Assembly (NCBI GenBank): GCA_023525915.1
Contig: CP026657.1
Coordinates: forward strand, 2,442,001-2,506,000
Origin: Acetispira formosa (nom. nud.)
Lineage (GTDB): Bacteria; Desulfobacterota; Desulfarculia; Adiutricales; Adiutricaceae
DNA length: 64,000 nucleotides
Reading direction: 5' to 3'
Of the stretch, positions 8,755-17,157 are shown one piece after another (positions within the stretch are counted from its first letter, which is position 1; each line of letters starts with the position of its first letter). Both the position numbers and the translations under genes were made by a program. Below the pieces are notes generated by a model. That model made no database searches, was not told where the DNA came from, and worked only from the letters and a program-made list of their open reading frames with translations.

Positions 8755-9034
8755 GCCGCCGGGAGAAATGTTTTTGCCCTGGGTCCCGTTCCGGGGGTCT
8801 TTAGTCACGGGACCCAGGGCAAAAACATTTCTCCCGGCGGCTATATGGTCGGCTTTCTTGATGGTTTTGAAGCAGGCAGTTCTAATTATGGCCCCTGCTG
8901 GCGCATATAATGGTGGTCGAGCCATGGATGGCGAGACGGAGCGCCAGCGACTGGTTTTGAAGTCGAAGCGGTAACTCGCGAAGCAAAAACCACGCTTTTT
9001 GCGTAGCATCGAACCGTAAGTTGAATGGAAGGTG
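8755..9034 (+). repeat. Composite dispersed repeat: perfect 34-bp hairpin plus adjoining repeat module
   Basis: 8755-8788 and 8808-8841 are perfect 34-bp inverted arms (GCCGCCGGGAGAAATG...) around the 19-nt loop TTCCGGGGGTCTTTAGTCA. About 85 bp later a second module (8925-9034) carries GACGGAGCGCCAGCGACTGG and CAAAAACCACGCTTTTTGCG. The same two modules, in the same relative arrangement, appear inverted at 58090-58397. Short phrases between them (GGTCGGCTTTCT, GGCGAGACGGAGCG) are shared too. The element fills the efp-uppP gap and ends in the uppP ribosome-binding region. It is non-coding; small reading frames across it are coincidental. Confidence 0.8.
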
Positions 9035-9042
9035 ACTTTATA

Positions 9043-9882
9043 ATGCCGCTCATAGTTGTGGCCATAATTCTCGGTCTCGTTCAGGGGCTGGGGGAATTCC
9101 TGCCCATTTCGTCATCGGGGCATCTGGTGCTGGCCCAGGCCGTGTTCGGTCTGGAAGAGCCGGAAGTGGCCTTTGATCTGGTGCTCCATCTCGGGACGCT
9201 CACCGCCGTCTTTTTCTTTTACCGGGACACCCTGATGACCCTCATCAGTGAACTTCGCTACCTGCCGGGGGCCTTGATCAGCCCGGCCAGAATGCGTGAG
9301 CTGTTTACCGGCCGCCCGGATTTCCGCTTCGGCCTTCTGGTGCTGATAGGCACGATTCCCACCGGCCTCATCGGCTTAATACTGAAGGATTTTTTCAAAG
9401 CCCATTTTTTTTCCGTCACCAGCGTGGGCGTGGCTCTTCTGATTACCGGCGTTCTTCTGCGGCTGGTGGGGCGGCGGGGCCGGATCGGCCGCGAAGCCAA
9501 AGACATGACCATCGTCGACGCCCTCATCATCGGGCTGGTGCAGGGGGTGGCCATAGTGCCTGGATTCTCGCGCAGCGGCTTCACCATCTGCGCCGCACTC
9601 TTCGCCGGCCTTTCGCGTGAGACAGCCGCAAAGTATTCGTTTATCCTGTCCATTCCGGCCATTGTCGGCGCGGCCATTCTGGAAATTGGCGATGATATGG
9701 CCACCAGGTTCGGCAGTGTTGATTTCCTGGCCGGATTTGTAACCGCCGCCGTCTGCGGCTATCTGGCCCTGAGCCTTTTGGTGCGTCTTTTGAAGCAGGA
9801 TAATTTCGGCGTTTTTTCCTGGTGGTGCTGGGGGGTGGGCCTGGCCGCCATTGGATGGTCATTAGCACAGTGTAACGCTTAA
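9043..9882 (+). CDS. uppP: Undecaprenyl-diphosphate phosphatase (UppP/BacA)
   Basis: 279 residues of a polytopic inner-membrane protein. The two active-site segments are visible: QGLGEFLPISSSGHL near the N-terminus (Glu18 from this start) and VPGFSRSGFT in the second half. The enzyme dephosphorylates undecaprenyl diphosphate to recycle the lipid carrier for peptidoglycan and other polymers, and confers bacitracin tolerance. ATG 9043 is preferred over ATG 9025 because GGAAGGTGA is 8 nt upstream and the first helix then starts in the family position. A dispersed repeat reaches up to this ribosome-binding site. Confidence 0.95.
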   Translation: MPLIVVAIILGLVQGLGEFLPISSSGHLVLAQAVFGLEEPEVAFDLVLHLGTLTAVFFFYRDTLMTLISELRYLPGALISPARMRELFTGRPDFRFGLLVLIGTIPTGLIGLILKDFFKAHFFSVTSVGVALLITGVLLRLVGRRGRIGREAKDMTIVDALIIGLVQGVAIVPGFSRSGFTICAALFAGLSRETAAKYSFILSIPAIVGAAILEIGDDMATRFGSVDFLAGFVTAAVCGYLALSLLVRLLKQDNFGVFSWWCWGVGLAAIGWSLAQCNA

Positions 9883-9903
9883 AGCTGCAGATGGCGATTG
9901 ACC

Positions 9904-9988
9904 GCCGCCGGGAGAAATGTTTTTGCCCGGCTCTGGTTCCGGGGGTCTTTAGTCACCAGAGCCGGTCAAAAACATTTCTCCCGGCGGC
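9904..9988 (+). repeat. Dispersed hairpin, 33-bp arms, one mismatch
   Basis: Arms 9904-9936 and 9956-9988 pair over 33 bp with one mismatch around the same 19-nt loop as at 8789-8807. The inner stem sequence (GCCCGGCTCTGG) differs from the 8755 copy but is still complementary. The phrase GGTCGGCTTTCT follows, as in the 8755 copy. Confidence 0.8.
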
Positions 9989-10038
9989 TGCCTGGTCGGC
10001 TTTCTAAAGGGCTAAAAAGTGTGCTTGGCCGAGTGGGA

Positions 10039-10128
10039 GCCGGAAGCCGGGGATTGTTTTTTGTCCTGGCTCCGTGACTAAGATTTCCGGAACGGAGCCA
10101 GGACAAAAAACAATCCCCGGCTTCCGGC
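10039..10128 (-). repeat. Dispersed hairpin, perfect 36-bp arms, inverted loop
   Basis: Arms 10039-10074 and 10093-10128 are perfectly complementary over 36 bp. The 18-nt loop TGACTAAGATTTCCGGAA is a diverged reverse complement of the loop in the 8755 and 9904 copies. The stem sequence is largely different from those copies, yet pairing is complete. Confidence 0.8.
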
Positions 10129-10162
10129 GGGTCTATGCGTTTCCGAAATTCCAACCTTTATA

Positions 10163-10195
10163 AAAGCCGCGCTGAAACTGTTTCAGCGCGGCTTT
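10163..10195 (-). terminator. Terminator overlapping the MFS stop codon
   Basis: AAAGCCGCGCTGAAA and TTTCAGCGCGGCTTT pair around CTG. The TGA of the minus-strand MFS gene (10183-10185) lies inside this hairpin. Read on the minus strand, TATAAAGG follows the stem. Confidence 0.65.
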
Positions 10196-11406
10196 GTCAT
10201 TCGTTGACGAGAGGCTCTGGCGGACACTTCATGCGTCAATATCAGCATCGCGGCGAAGACCATAAGCACCCATGGCAGCACTTCCAGCGATAAATGGCGG
10301 GCCAGAAAACCGGTCAGGGCCGGGACTACGGCAGTTCCGGCCAGGGCCGCCCCCACCTGAAAGCCGGTTACCAGTTCCAGCCGCTCCGCGCCCGCCCGCT
10401 GTGGCGTTTCATGCATCATGGTCGGGTAAAGGGGTGAGAGCCCCAGGCCGATAAAGGCCAGAGCCGCAAAAAAGAAAGCTGGGGAAGCAGTAAAGAATAT
10501 AATCGCAATACCTATTGAGGCCACTGCCAGCCCACCGCGCATAATGGCGGCATTCTCGAATTTGTCCGCCACAAAGCCGACCAGGAAACGCCCGGCCGTC
10601 AGGCTGGCCCAATACATGGCCACCGCCGCCCCGGCCGTAGAGGCTTCGCAGTTCAGCACTTCCACCAGATATGAGGCTCCCCACAGTCCGGTAACCACTT
10701 CAACACCGGGATAGAACACATAAAAGGCCACACCGGAGGCCGCGCCGAGCCAGCTTTTTTTTCCGGCGGACGCTTTGTTCGAGGCGGGTTTTACCTGGCC
10801 ATTCCGAATATCCTTTGCCGCGTCGGCCTCTCTGTCGTTGGGCCAGAGCTTCAGGGTGGTGAGGAAAAACAATCCCAAGGCCATCTGGATGACAAAGATG
10901 GTCAGATAACCCGCCCGCCAGGATAACCCCAGGGCAAAAACGGCTGTGAAGACCAGAGGTCCGCCGGTGGCTCCGACGCCCCAACAGCCATGAATCCAGT
11001 TCATCTGGCGTGATGAATAGTGCCTGGACATGAAGGAGTTGACGGCCGTATCCACCGCGCCCTGGCCTAACCCGAAGAGGATGGTGAAACCGGCCACCAC
11101 GGCGGCCGATGGGGCCAGCCCATAGCCAAGCATGGCCAGGGCGGTGGTGAAAGCGCAGATGGTCAGAATTTTTCCGGCGTTCCAGCGCTTCATCAGCCAG
11201 CCGGTGGACAGGCTCGAGAACACCGAGAGAATGGTGGTCAAGCTGATTAGGAGTCCGGCCATTTCCAGGGGGGCCTCGAAAGTCAGACGCATTTTCGGCC
11301 AGGCCACGCCTAAAACAGTATCCGGCAGCCCCAGACTGACGAAGCCGAAATAAAGAATAATCAGCAAACGCTTGCGCAGCGCGGCTTCCATCTGGCTATT
11401 CGTCAT
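10183..11406 (-). CDS. Major facilitator superfamily transporter
   Basis: About 407 residues with roughly twelve hydrophobic helices. The N-half has LPDTVLGVAWPKMRLTF and the loop 2-3 motif STGWLMKRWNAGK; the second half includes GRFLVGFVADKFENAAIMRG, the repeat of that loop motif. The sequence resembles the FucP/YfkF-like sugar or metabolite carrier group, but the substrate cannot be inferred. The start at 11406 (MTNSQMEA) is preferred because GAGG lies 8 nt upstream; ATG 11391 is possible. The start overlaps the stop of the upstream PrmA-like gene, indicating one transcript. The stop codon lies inside a hairpin terminator. Confidence 0.85.
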   Translation of the reverse strand: MTNSQMEAALRKRLLIILYFGFVSLGLPDTVLGVAWPKMRLTFEAPLEMAGLLISLTTILSVFSSLSTGWLMKRWNAGKILTICAFTTALAMLGYGLAPSAAVVAGFTILFGLGQGAVDTAVNSFMSRHYSSRQMNWIHGCWGVGATGGPLVFTAVFALGLSWRAGYLTIFVIQMALGLFFLTTLKLWPNDREADAAKDIRNGQVKPASNKASAGKKSWLGAASGVAFYVFYPGVEVVTGLWGASYLVEVLNCEASTAGAAVAMYWASLTAGRFLVGFVADKFENAAIMRGGLAVASIGIAIIFFTASPAFFFAALAFIGLGLSPLYPTMMHETPQRAGAERLELVTGFQVGAALAGTAVVPALTGFLARHLSLEVLPWVLMVFAAMLILTHEVSARASRQRMTKPR

Positions 11407-12493
11407 CTTCTTCGACCTCGTCTTCATCCATCATCAGGCTTTCCTCATCAGGGATTTCATCCTCTTCAATCGGCGGGAGCATTTCCGGCTCTTCGGCGGA
11501 GGGTTCGTCCGAGGCCTCAGCCTGTCCAGGACTGGCCGCTTCTTCCGGCGGCAGTTCCACCAGCGCGGGCACCACACTGCCGGTCAGGGGCGGCAGTTCC
11601 TCCCGGGCCGGGGCCACCTCCAGCTTCATGGCCGCCCAGTCACCTTCGGTAATGGAGCCGGACAAGAACAGGCCCGCCTTGGCCGCCGACCGGAGCAACA
11701 GGGCCGTTTGGGGGCCGGGAGCGAAACCGGATACGGCCAGCACTCCCTCTTCAGCCAGCCAACTGACCAGGGTTTTAAAGCGCCGGGCGACCAGATAAGG
11801 CGAGAGGTGAACGACTATAAGGCCGAAACGGCCCTGCCAGTCTTCCTGTTTTTTGGCCAGATTTTTAAAGGAATCGAATACAGTGGTGAGGGCGGTGGAT
11901 TTTCCGTTCAAGGCGGCGGCCTCATTGGCTACGGCGCAGCCCTTTTCATCAGAGACAACGATGGCCTCGGCCGCGCCAGCCACAATGGCCGCCAGCGGAG
12001 CGAGCGGCAGAATGTGTCCCAGAACCAGCACGGCCCTGCCTCTGGTCTCCGGCGCGCCGGGGGGCGGAGTCAAGTGATCGGCCACCGCCGACAGGGCCAG
12101 AGATTCACCGGCCCAGAAGCGGGCGGTGGCAGAAGTGGACGGCGGCAGCACCAGACGGTCCGGCCGGGGCGCGGGGGCCTCTTCGCCCTCGGCCAGAGCC
12201 ATGAGCCGCCAGGGACCGGCCGCCTGAGGGATCGCCCGCTTTGGCGGCTCGCTGACCCTGGCCACCCACAGATCGGTGATCTCTGTGTTTTTATTGCGCT
12301 CCAGCTGGCGGCAGGCTTCCTCCAGCACGCCGAGTTCCGCGTCAATCTGCCCGCGCAGCATGTCGATGGTAAAGCGCAATCCCTCCTCATCGACCTCCAC
12401 ATCCCAATGGGGACGCGCGGCCATAAGGCGGGCGGAAAGTTCAAGGCTCGCCAGCCGGGGCAGACGAGCCTCTATTGACAAATATTCAGCCAA
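11396..12493 (-). CDS. Degenerate ribosomal-protein L11 methyltransferase (PrmA)-like protein
   Basis: 365 residues. The middle and C-terminal parts follow the PrmA fold order: a VLVLGHILPLAPLAAIVAGA segment where the SAM-binding motif should be, AVANEAAALNG (usual NA..N..LNG), FGLIVVHLSPYL (usual ANIL), then LAEEGVLAVSGF and GDWAAMKLE. The glycine-rich motif I (D.G.GSGILAIA) is missing and the catalytic-region NIL motif is altered, so SAM binding is doubtful. A long acidic tail (about 310-365, rich in Glu and Asp) is not typical. It overlaps the MFS gene. Relationship to PrmA is my reading of the pattern; it is likely catalytically inactive or repurposed. Confidence 0.55.
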   Translation of the reverse strand: MAEYLSIEARLPRLASLELSARLMAARPHWDVEVDEEGLRFTIDMLRGQIDAELGVLEEACRQLERNKNTEITDLWVARVSEPPKRAIPQAAGPWRLMALAEGEEAPAPRPDRLVLPPSTSATARFWAGESLALSAVADHLTPPPGAPETRGRAVLVLGHILPLAPLAAIVAGAAEAIVVSDEKGCAVANEAAALNGKSTALTTVFDSFKNLAKKQEDWQGRFGLIVVHLSPYLVARRFKTLVSWLAEEGVLAVSGFAPGPQTALLLRSAAKAGLFLSGSITEGDWAAMKLEVAPAREELPPLTGSVVPALVELPPEEAASPGQAEASDEPSAEEPEMLPPIEEDEIPDEESLMMDEDEVEEDDE

Positions 12494-12507
12494 GACAATC
12501 TCCGGTA

Positions 12508-13578
12508 TTACACCAGCACCACCCAGCCGTATTTATCCGGGCGGGTGCCATACTGAATGCCAATAATTTCATCATACATTTTTTGAGTTATGGGGCCGAT
12601 GCCGCCTTCGCCGACGACGATGTCCTGGCCGTTATAGTGGAGACGACCGACTGGGGAAATGACCGCCGCCGTGCCGGAGCCGAAAGCTTCCTTCAGCTCG
12701 CCGCTCTTTTTGGCCGCCAGAATTTCATCAATGGCCAAAGGCCGCTCGGAGACTTTCAGGCCCCAGTCCCTGGCGATGGTGACCACTGAATCACGGGTTA
12801 TGCCCGGCAGCACCGTGCCCGCCAGGGGTGAGGTGACCAGTTCATCGCCGATGACGAAGAACATGTTCATGCTGCCGACTTCCTCGACATACTTGTGCTG
12901 GCAGGGGTCCAGCCAGAGAAGTTGGCTGAAGCCTTTTTTGTGGGCCTCTTCGGCCGCGAAGAGGCTGGCCGCGTAATTGGCCGCCGCCTTGACCTCACCG
13001 AGCCCCCCAGGGACGGCCCGGCTGTAATGGGGTTCGACATAAATGGCGATGGGGGCGAAACCTTCGGTGTAATAGGCGGCCACCGGCCCGGTGATGATCA
13101 TGAACATATATTCGTTGGCCGGACGCACGCCCAGATGGGGTTCGGTGGCCACGATGAAGGGGCGGATATAAAGGGAGGTGCCGGGGGTGTGGGGCACCCA
13201 GTCCTGATCAACGAAGAGGAGTTCCTTCAGCGCGGCCAGGGCCAGTTCCTGATCAATCTGGGGAATGCACAGCTGGTGTGAGGAATTGGCAAAACGCTTG
13301 AAATTGGCCTCCGGGCGGAACAGGGCCAGACGGCCGTCCTGACGGCGGAAACACTTCATGCCTTCGAAGATCAACTGGCCGTAATGGAGGCTCATGGCCG
13401 CGGGCGAAATCGAGAGGGCGGCGTAGGGTTCGATACGGGGATTGCGCCACTGGCCGTCATGGAAGTCCATTTTGAACATGTGGTCGGAGAAAATGTCGCC
13501 AAAGCCGAGTTTGCGTTCATCGGTGGGCAGAAAACGCCTCTGGTGTTGGGGAAGAATACGTTTGCTGACAGATTCCAT
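12508..13578 (-). CDS. ilvE: Branched-chain amino acid aminotransferase
   Basis: 356 residues, the length of the larger, eukaryote-like BCAT class within fold-type IV PLP enzymes. Visible landmarks are SLHYGQLIFEGMKCFR at the start of the fold, the catalytic lysine in GGLGEVKAAANYAAS, the cofactor-phosphate region SGTAAVISPVG, and LPGITRDSV. It transfers amino groups between glutamate and the keto acids of Leu, Ile and Val in the cytoplasm. It lies 14 bp upstream of the PrmA-like gene on the same strand, so the three genes ilvE, prmA-like and MFS probably form one transcript. Confidence 0.95.
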   Translation of the reverse strand: MESVSKRILPQHQRRFLPTDERKLGFGDIFSDHMFKMDFHDGQWRNPRIEPYAALSISPAAMSLHYGQLIFEGMKCFRRQDGRLALFRPEANFKRFANSSHQLCIPQIDQELALAALKELLFVDQDWVPHTPGTSLYIRPFIVATEPHLGVRPANEYMFMIITGPVAAYYTEGFAPIAIYVEPHYSRAVPGGLGEVKAAANYAASLFAAEEAHKKGFSQLLWLDPCQHKYVEEVGSMNMFFVIGDELVTSPLAGTVLPGITRDSVVTIARDWGLKVSERPLAIDEILAAKKSGELKEAFGSGTAAVISPVGRLHYNGQDIVVGEGGIGPITQKMYDEIIGIQYGTRPDKYGWVVLV

Positions 13579-13631
13579 AATCCTGCCTCATTTTGGTAAG
13601 GTCGCGGGGCGGCCTTGGTTGGCGGTGGGCC

Positions 13632-13746
13632 GGAGGCGGAGGTGAAAAATTTTCTTTCGTTCACCATTATTTTACGCCACAACTCGCTTCGAAGACTGGG
13701 GCTCAAACAAGGGTTCTCTACAGAAATTTTTTCACCCCCGCCTCCT
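13632..13746. repeat. Long hairpin element related to the 967-1326 pair
   Basis: GGAGGCGGAGGTGAAAAATT... at 13632-13655 pairs with the arm at 13722-13746. The AAAAATTTTCT core of the stem matches that of the 1181-1326 element. The loop contains CAACTCGCTTCGAAGAC and GCTCAAACAAG, close to CAACTCGCTTCGAGTAC and GCTCAGACAAG inside the large palindrome at 21329-22104. Confidence 0.65.
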
Positions 13747-13893
13747 ACATTGCTGCCCGTTTGATCAAAAGAATTGCCGTATGGCGCGGGTTGCCCTTGT
13801 GGGGGTTGAACGACTTGAAGGAGGTTTGTGATTTAAGGAATGGGGCCTTCGCCGCCAACGCGGCAAGTGAACAGGGCACCTTATGCACTCACG

Positions 13894-13925
13894 TCGATAT
13901 GCGTCCGCCTTGGGACGCATATCGA
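13894..13925 (-). terminator. Perfect 13-bp hairpin downstream of coaD
   Basis: TCGATATGCGTCC at 13894-13906 pairs perfectly with GGACGCATATCGA at 13913-13925. It lies about 55 bp past the coaD stop. There is no clear T-run, so termination is only suggested. The rest of the 13579-13978 gap holds GC-rich repeat sequence and no gene. Confidence 0.4.
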
Positions 13926-13978
13926 TGGGGGTCAAGGGGGCTCTGCTCCCTTGCGGGGTTTGGGGCGGAGCCCCATAC

Positions 13979-14467
13979 TTAAAATGCAAACTTCCTTTTA
14001 AGCCGCTCTACTACCACGGGGGGGACCATTTCACTGACGTCGGCGTTGTAGGAGGCCGCTTCTTTTACTATGGTCGAGCTTATGTAGAGCCAGCGGTAGT
14101 CCGTCATCAGGAAGACTGACTGAACTGACGGCTCCAGGTGGCGGTTGACCATGGCCATCTGAAATTCATATTCAAAATCAGCCGTGGCCCGGAGGCCTCT
14201 GAGGAGCGCGGAAGCGTTTTTTTTGCGGGCGTAATCTACCAGGAGACCTTCAAAACTGTCCACCTCAACACGTTCAGGGTCATAGGCGGAGAGGGACTCG
14301 CGGAGCATGTCCACCCGTTCCTCAATTGAGAAAAGGGCGGCCTTGGCCGAATTTCTGGCCACGGCCACCACTATTTTGTCAAAGACAAAGAGGCCGCGCT
14401 CCACCAGGCTCAGATGACCCTTGGTCGGCGGATCGAACGAGCCTGGGTAGACGGCGATTTTGCACAT
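13979..14467 (-). CDS. coaD: Phosphopantetheine adenylyltransferase
   Basis: 162 residues, standard length. The nucleotidyltransferase motif TKGH sits in YPGSFDPPTKGHLSLVERG, and the second signature is ISSTIVKE. The enzyme makes dephospho-CoA from 4'-phosphopantetheine and ATP, the penultimate step of CoA synthesis. Its ATG overlaps the tig stop by one base (TAATG), so expression is coupled to trigger factor. Confidence 0.97.
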   Translation of the reverse strand: MCKIAVYPGSFDPPTKGHLSLVERGLFVFDKIVVAVARNSAKAALFSIEERVDMLRESLSAYDPERVEVDSFEGLLVDYARKKNASALLRGLRATADFEYEFQMAMVNRHLEPSVQSVFLMTDYRWLYISSTIVKEAASYNADVSEMVPPVVVERLKRKFAF

Positions 14468-15801
14468 TATTCCTGGGCTTCCTCAACCGGGGCTTCAGGC
14501 TCTTCGAGCTTGTCGACTTCAGTGATGTTGGCCTGCTCGCGGATCATCTCCAGGGTCTTGCCCACTTTCAGTCCTTCACGAAGGTTGTCCATGAGGTTGC
14601 GGGACTTGTAATAGTCACGCAGAACTTCGACCGGCTGGCCGTAGTCTTCACTCATTTCGGCCAGCTCTTTTTCAATGTCCTCATCGGTTATCTCGATGTG
14701 GTTATCGCGGGCAATCTGATCGAGCACCAGGGCGGCGGTGACGTTTTTGACGGCTTCAGGACGGAAACGGTCGCGCAGCATCATCACGTCAATGCCCATT
14801 TTCTTGAAATTGAGGCCATTGCGGCCAAAGTTGTTGCGCATGGTTTCAATCTTGGCCGTAACCTCACGGTCAACCATGGCCGAAGGCACTTCAATTTCCA
14901 CCAGAGAGGCCAGGATGTCGGTCAGCTGTTTGTTGAACTCGCGCTCCGCCACGTTCTCCTGCTCTTTCTGGAGATCGGCGCGGATTTTGGCTTTCAGGGC
15001 CTCAAGAGTCTCAACGTCGTCAATGCCCATATCCTTGGCAAATTCGTCATCCAGTTCCGGCAGCTCGCGCTGGCGCACTTCGTTGACCGTGGTGCGGAGG
15101 GTGACATGCTTGCCGGCCATCTTCTTGTCTTCCAGATCCTCAGGCATCACCACTTCGATGTCTTTGGTTTCGCCGGCTTTCATGCCTTCCAGGCCCTGTT
15201 CAAATTCGGGGGTCAGACGGTCGCTGCCCAGCTCTACATTAAAGGGGCCGGCTTTCATATCGGTGATGATGTTCTCGCCGTCATAGCCCTGATAAGTGAT
15301 GTTGGCCAGGTCGCCCCTGACCAGGGGACGGTCTTCTTCCACAGTTTTGACCGTGGCCAGGCTGAAGCGCAGCTCTTCCAGCTTTTTATCGACCATCTCA
15401 TCATTGACTTCGGATTTCAGCTTCTTAAGATCCAGCCCCTGCCATTTGGGTGATTCAAAGGTGGGGCGAATCTCCACCGACACAGTGAACTTGAAGGGCT
15501 GGCCATCCTCATAATCCACATTTTCCAAGAGAGGCATGCCCACCGGCTCCAGCTTGTGGTCGGAAAGGACCGTCGGCATGGTTTCGCCCACCAGTTCCTC
15601 CACCACTTCGCGGTGAAGCTCCTCCGCATAAGCCTTGGCCACCAGTGACTTGGGCGCTTTGCCGGGGCGGAAACCCTTCAGCCGGGCCTTTCTGGCATAG
15701 TTGTCCAGATGCTTCTTCCGGGTTTTGTCCGCGGTTTCCTCCGGGAGTTCTATGGTTAATTTGCGTTTGATGCTGCTTACTTCTTCAATGTTGACGTTCA
15801 T
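14467..15801 (-). CDS. tig: Trigger factor, ribosome-associated chaperone and prolyl isomerase
   Basis: 444 residues. The N-terminal ribosome-binding domain includes the signature GFRPGKAPKSLV (about 43-54). The FKBP-type PPIase domain is in the middle (about 160-240; GDLANITYQGYDGE), and the C-terminal arms carry ITDEDIEKELAEMS. A short acidic tail ends EEPEAPVEEAQE. It meets nascent chains at the ribosome exit tunnel. The SD GGGGAGTGG is a few bases before the ATG. A dispersed repeat lies directly upstream. Confidence 0.96.
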   Translation of the reverse strand: MNVNIEEVSSIKRKLTIELPEETADKTRKKHLDNYARKARLKGFRPGKAPKSLVAKAYAEELHREVVEELVGETMPTVLSDHKLEPVGMPLLENVDYEDGQPFKFTVSVEIRPTFESPKWQGLDLKKLKSEVNDEMVDKKLEELRFSLATVKTVEEDRPLVRGDLANITYQGYDGENIITDMKAGPFNVELGSDRLTPEFEQGLEGMKAGETKDIEVVMPEDLEDKKMAGKHVTLRTTVNEVRQRELPELDDEFAKDMGIDDVETLEALKAKIRADLQKEQENVAEREFNKQLTDILASLVEIEVPSAMVDREVTAKIETMRNNFGRNGLNFKKMGIDVMMLRDRFRPEAVKNVTAALVLDQIARDNHIEITDEDIEKELAEMSEDYGQPVEVLRDYYKSRNLMDNLREGLKVGKTLEMIREQANITEVDKLEEPEAPVEEAQE

Positions 15802-15844
15802 TGTCCACTCCCCGGGGTGTGCTATTTAAATATGGCTTAGCGAT

Positions 15845-15985
15845 TCTAATATGGCTTTTTCCCTTGAACTTGCGACCCACAGCCTGGCAAAAAACGTGGT
15901 TTTTGCCAGGCGAGCAGCCTTTACAGCTTCAAAACCAGTCGCTTCGCTCCGTCTCGCTACGCTCGACCCCAGCTGGATGAAGCGG
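15845..15985 (-). repeat. Dispersed repeat module, inverted copy
   Basis: CTTTTTCCCTTGAACTTGCG, AAAACGTGGTTTTTGCC and AAAACCAGTCGCTTCGCTCC match, in reverse, the module at 8925-9034 and in direct orientation the copy at 58090-58240. It contains a small stem-loop (TGGCAAAAA / TTTTTGCCA). It sits in the promoter-side region of tig. From here to 16172 no gene is visible. Confidence 0.7.
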
Positions 15986-16172
15986 AGTGCGATTGGAGAG
16001 GTTCTAACCTTTAAGAATAGCTTATCGGCCTGTCTGTCAAAACTGTTGCCGAAAATCATCACATCGGCTCTGTTTACAATCAAACACCACTAAGTTGTGG
16101 TGCAAGGCTGAAGAAAATCAGAGCAATATGGACCTATAATGTGGCCCATGTTAAGTTGTTGCCCATATTTTG

Positions 16173-16256
16173 TGGTGCGAGAGAGGGGAGTCGAACCCCT
16201 ACGGCATAACCGCTGGCTCCTAAGGCCAGTGCGTCTACCAGTTCCGCCACTCTCGC
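16173..16256 (-). tRNA. tRNA-Leu (anticodon UAG)
   Basis: Acceptor GCGAGAG pairs with CTCTCGC. The anticodon stem CTGGC/GCCAG encloses the loop CTTAGGA, giving anticodon TAG (codon CUA). A long class II variable arm and GGTTCGACTCC in the T arm are present. The 3' CCA is encoded (16173-16175). Confidence 0.97.
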
Positions 16257-16277
16257 TGACGTACGGGCAATCCACTA

Positions 16278-16306
16278 TTTATAGAAACTTGGCTACAAAT
16301 TGTCAA
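16278..16306 (-). promoter_or_regulatory. Promoter of tRNA-Leu
   Basis: On the minus strand, TTGACA (16306-16301), a 17-bp spacer and TATAAA (16283-16278), about 22 bp before the tRNA 5' end. Near-consensus. Confidence 0.8.
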
Positions 16307-16739
16307 GAAATATATTGTAAAAAGGCGCTGAAGAGATGGGACTGTTTTTCATCCCCCCTCCATTGCGTCACAACCTCTTTGTGTCACATTTAAACGCGTC
16401 ATCAGAATACGGCCTGATGGTTTGGATATAATTCAACTGCCTACATTTACTTTGGAGAGTAATAAATGATCCCAGCGACTTCCTTGCAGGCTTCTTGTTA
16501 TAATTTTTGACCCACCAAAGTGTGGCGGAAGCGCCGCATTGACTGTTTTGATTATCAAATCCGGTGTTGCCAAAAAGTCTCACCAGGGCATAAAAAAATA
16601 CTGCAAAAAATTAAGTCGATTGGTAATTGGCTGATATTAAGACATTTTATATAACAACGAAATAGTGGCACAAAATTTGATTATAGGAAAAGCGGAAATC
16701 ATCACGGTGAGCTTAATTTGTGGAATAATTAAAAAAGGC

Positions 16740-16768
16740 TTGCCAAACGTGATACCCCTTTGTATAAT
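16740..16768 (+). promoter_or_regulatory. Candidate promoter in the gap before the first porin
   Basis: TTGCCA at 16740-16745, 17 bp, TATAAT at 16763-16768. This would give the porin mRNA a leader near 380 nt, or drive a separate RNA. The 16310-17157 gap is AT-rich and otherwise holds only short hairpins (for example CACCGC/GCGGTG near 17056-17075); no gene is credible. Confidence 0.45.
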
Positions 16769-17157
16769 GCACTAAATCAATGGACCTTTATGCTCGAAAA
16801 TAGCCGGTCCTTATGACGAAGACGCTTAAGACGTGTTAAATCATCAGGAAAATCTGAGAATTACAAATGCATGGCTTAGGTGCGCCTGGCCGCCGCTTAT
16901 GGCGTAACGGCGTTCGGGATGTGTGCTTCGATTTGAAGTACATTTGTGTCATAAATAATGGCATGATTTATATTAATTTACGGTGCACCGGCCCGCGCCT
17001 TGTAACAAACTGTTCAGGGCAGGCGGTCGTTGTGCCGGCAAAGAATAACTTTAGGGCCACCGCTATTATGGCGGTGTTATGAGTCCGGGACGCTATTGGC
17101 AAAATTATGGTAGTGTTCCGGCAGAAACAAACTCAATTGCAATGAGGAGAAACAGTA

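Noticed and set aside
8731..9009. Similar small open frames over the composite repeats at 8.7-9.0 kb and 58.1-58.4 kb
   Set aside because: They resemble each other only because the DNA repeat is shared; both frames cross a perfect hairpin and have no codon bias.
11372..12478. 368-codon open frame opposite the PrmA-like gene
   Set aside because: Arg/Gln/Gly-rich mirror of a GC-rich gene with no motif; the minus-strand gene is supported by start and neighbours.
14326..15453. 375-codon open frame on the plus strand opposite tig
   Set aside because: It is antisense to trigger factor with its composition dictated by the codon use of the real gene (His/Gln/Phe-rich); it has no family pattern.
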